A stretch of 64,000 nt of DNA. Origin: Vogesella urethralis (GTDB lineage: Bacteria; Pseudomonadota; Gammaproteobacteria; Burkholderiales; Chromobacteriaceae). The DNA lies in the NCBI RefSeq assembly GCF_007644045.2, contig NZ_VMDW02000047.1, positions 32,849 to 96,848 on the forward strand, given 5' to 3'. Position numbers and translations under genes: made by a program. Positions 63,924-64,000 of the stretch are shown here, piece after piece (within the stretch, counting starts at the first letter, position 1; each line of letters starts with the position of its first letter). The notes beneath the pieces are model-generated. The model was not told the origin of the DNA, made no database searches, and saw only the letters and a list, made by a program, of their open reading frames with translations.

Positions 63924-63999
63924 TGGCTCCCCGAGCAGGGCTCGAACCTGCGACCTGCGGATTAACAGTCCGTCGCTCTACCGACTGAGCTATCAGGGA
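63924..63999 (-). tRNA. tRNA-Asn (GTT), copy 2
   Basis: Identical 76 bases to the first copy, including encoded CCA, separated from it by 45 bases. It is transcribed first, and its promoter must lie beyond the right edge of the window. More copies could follow there. Confidence 0.97.
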
Positions 64000-64000
64000 A

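Overview
The window is a GC-rich chromosomal segment from a betaproteobacterium, most likely Neisseriales and probably Chromobacteriaceae (a relative of Vogesella or Chromobacterium). The basis is RimP, which resembles the Neisseria protein as I recall it, the classic rimP-nusA-infB-rbfA-truB-rpsO-pnp order, and the base composition. Genus is inference. I see no prophage, insertion sequence, integron or CRISPR array.

Layout. (1) 1-7006, + strand: an uptake-and-activation module. It holds the 3' end of an acyl-CoA synthetase, a five-part branched-chain-amino-acid-type ABC transporter (ATPase, two permeases, periplasmic binding protein, second ATPase) and a divergent phenylacetate-CoA-ligase-like protein. 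(2) 7229-13381, +: mmsA, an acyl-CoA dehydrogenase, an enoyl-CoA hydratase, a 3-hydroxyisobutyryl-CoA hydrolase and mmsB, which together take isobutyryl-CoA (from valine) to propionyl-CoA. A LiuR-like palindrome lies in front of mmsA. Intergenic gaps from 3 to 11.3 kb carry a family of CACGAAA/CACAGAA inverted repeats. (3) 13647-19146: an RhlE-type helicase (+), then on the - strand a TPR protein, RsgA with a 13-codon leader ORF, a CinA/MoaB-domain protein and a YdcF-like membrane protein. (4) 19253-22740, -: a second Liv transporter (livHMGF) without a binding-protein gene. (5) 23237-29434, -: arginine succinyltransferase operon aruC-aruF-aruG-astD-astB, without astE.

(6) 29960-39015: a receiver-domain protein without DNA-binding domain, an oxidoreductase, a PAS hybrid kinase/OmpR regulator pair (-), and divergent from it an acyl-CoA synthetase followed by yjcH-actP. 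This looks like a carboxylate sensing, activation and uptake neighbourhood. (7) 39207-48277, -: the translation/RNA operon, with a possible attenuator in the rimP leader. (8) 48559-52978, +: fadD with a PsrA-like operator, a PilU-type ATPase, an ArsC-family protein and dapE. (9) 53058-58235, -: dnaX-ybaB-recR, a lytic transglycosylase and hrcA. (10) 58458-63745, +: recA-recX, alaS and a small solute-binding protein. (11) Two tandem tRNA-Asn genes (-) close the window.

The most notable non-gene signal is a 13-bp motif, AAGGTTGGCCGCA. It occurs exactly six times between genes, once as an inverted pair, with two further near-match inverted pairs. Its placement recalls DNA-uptake sequences and their terminator pairs in Neisseriaceae, but the sequence is different.
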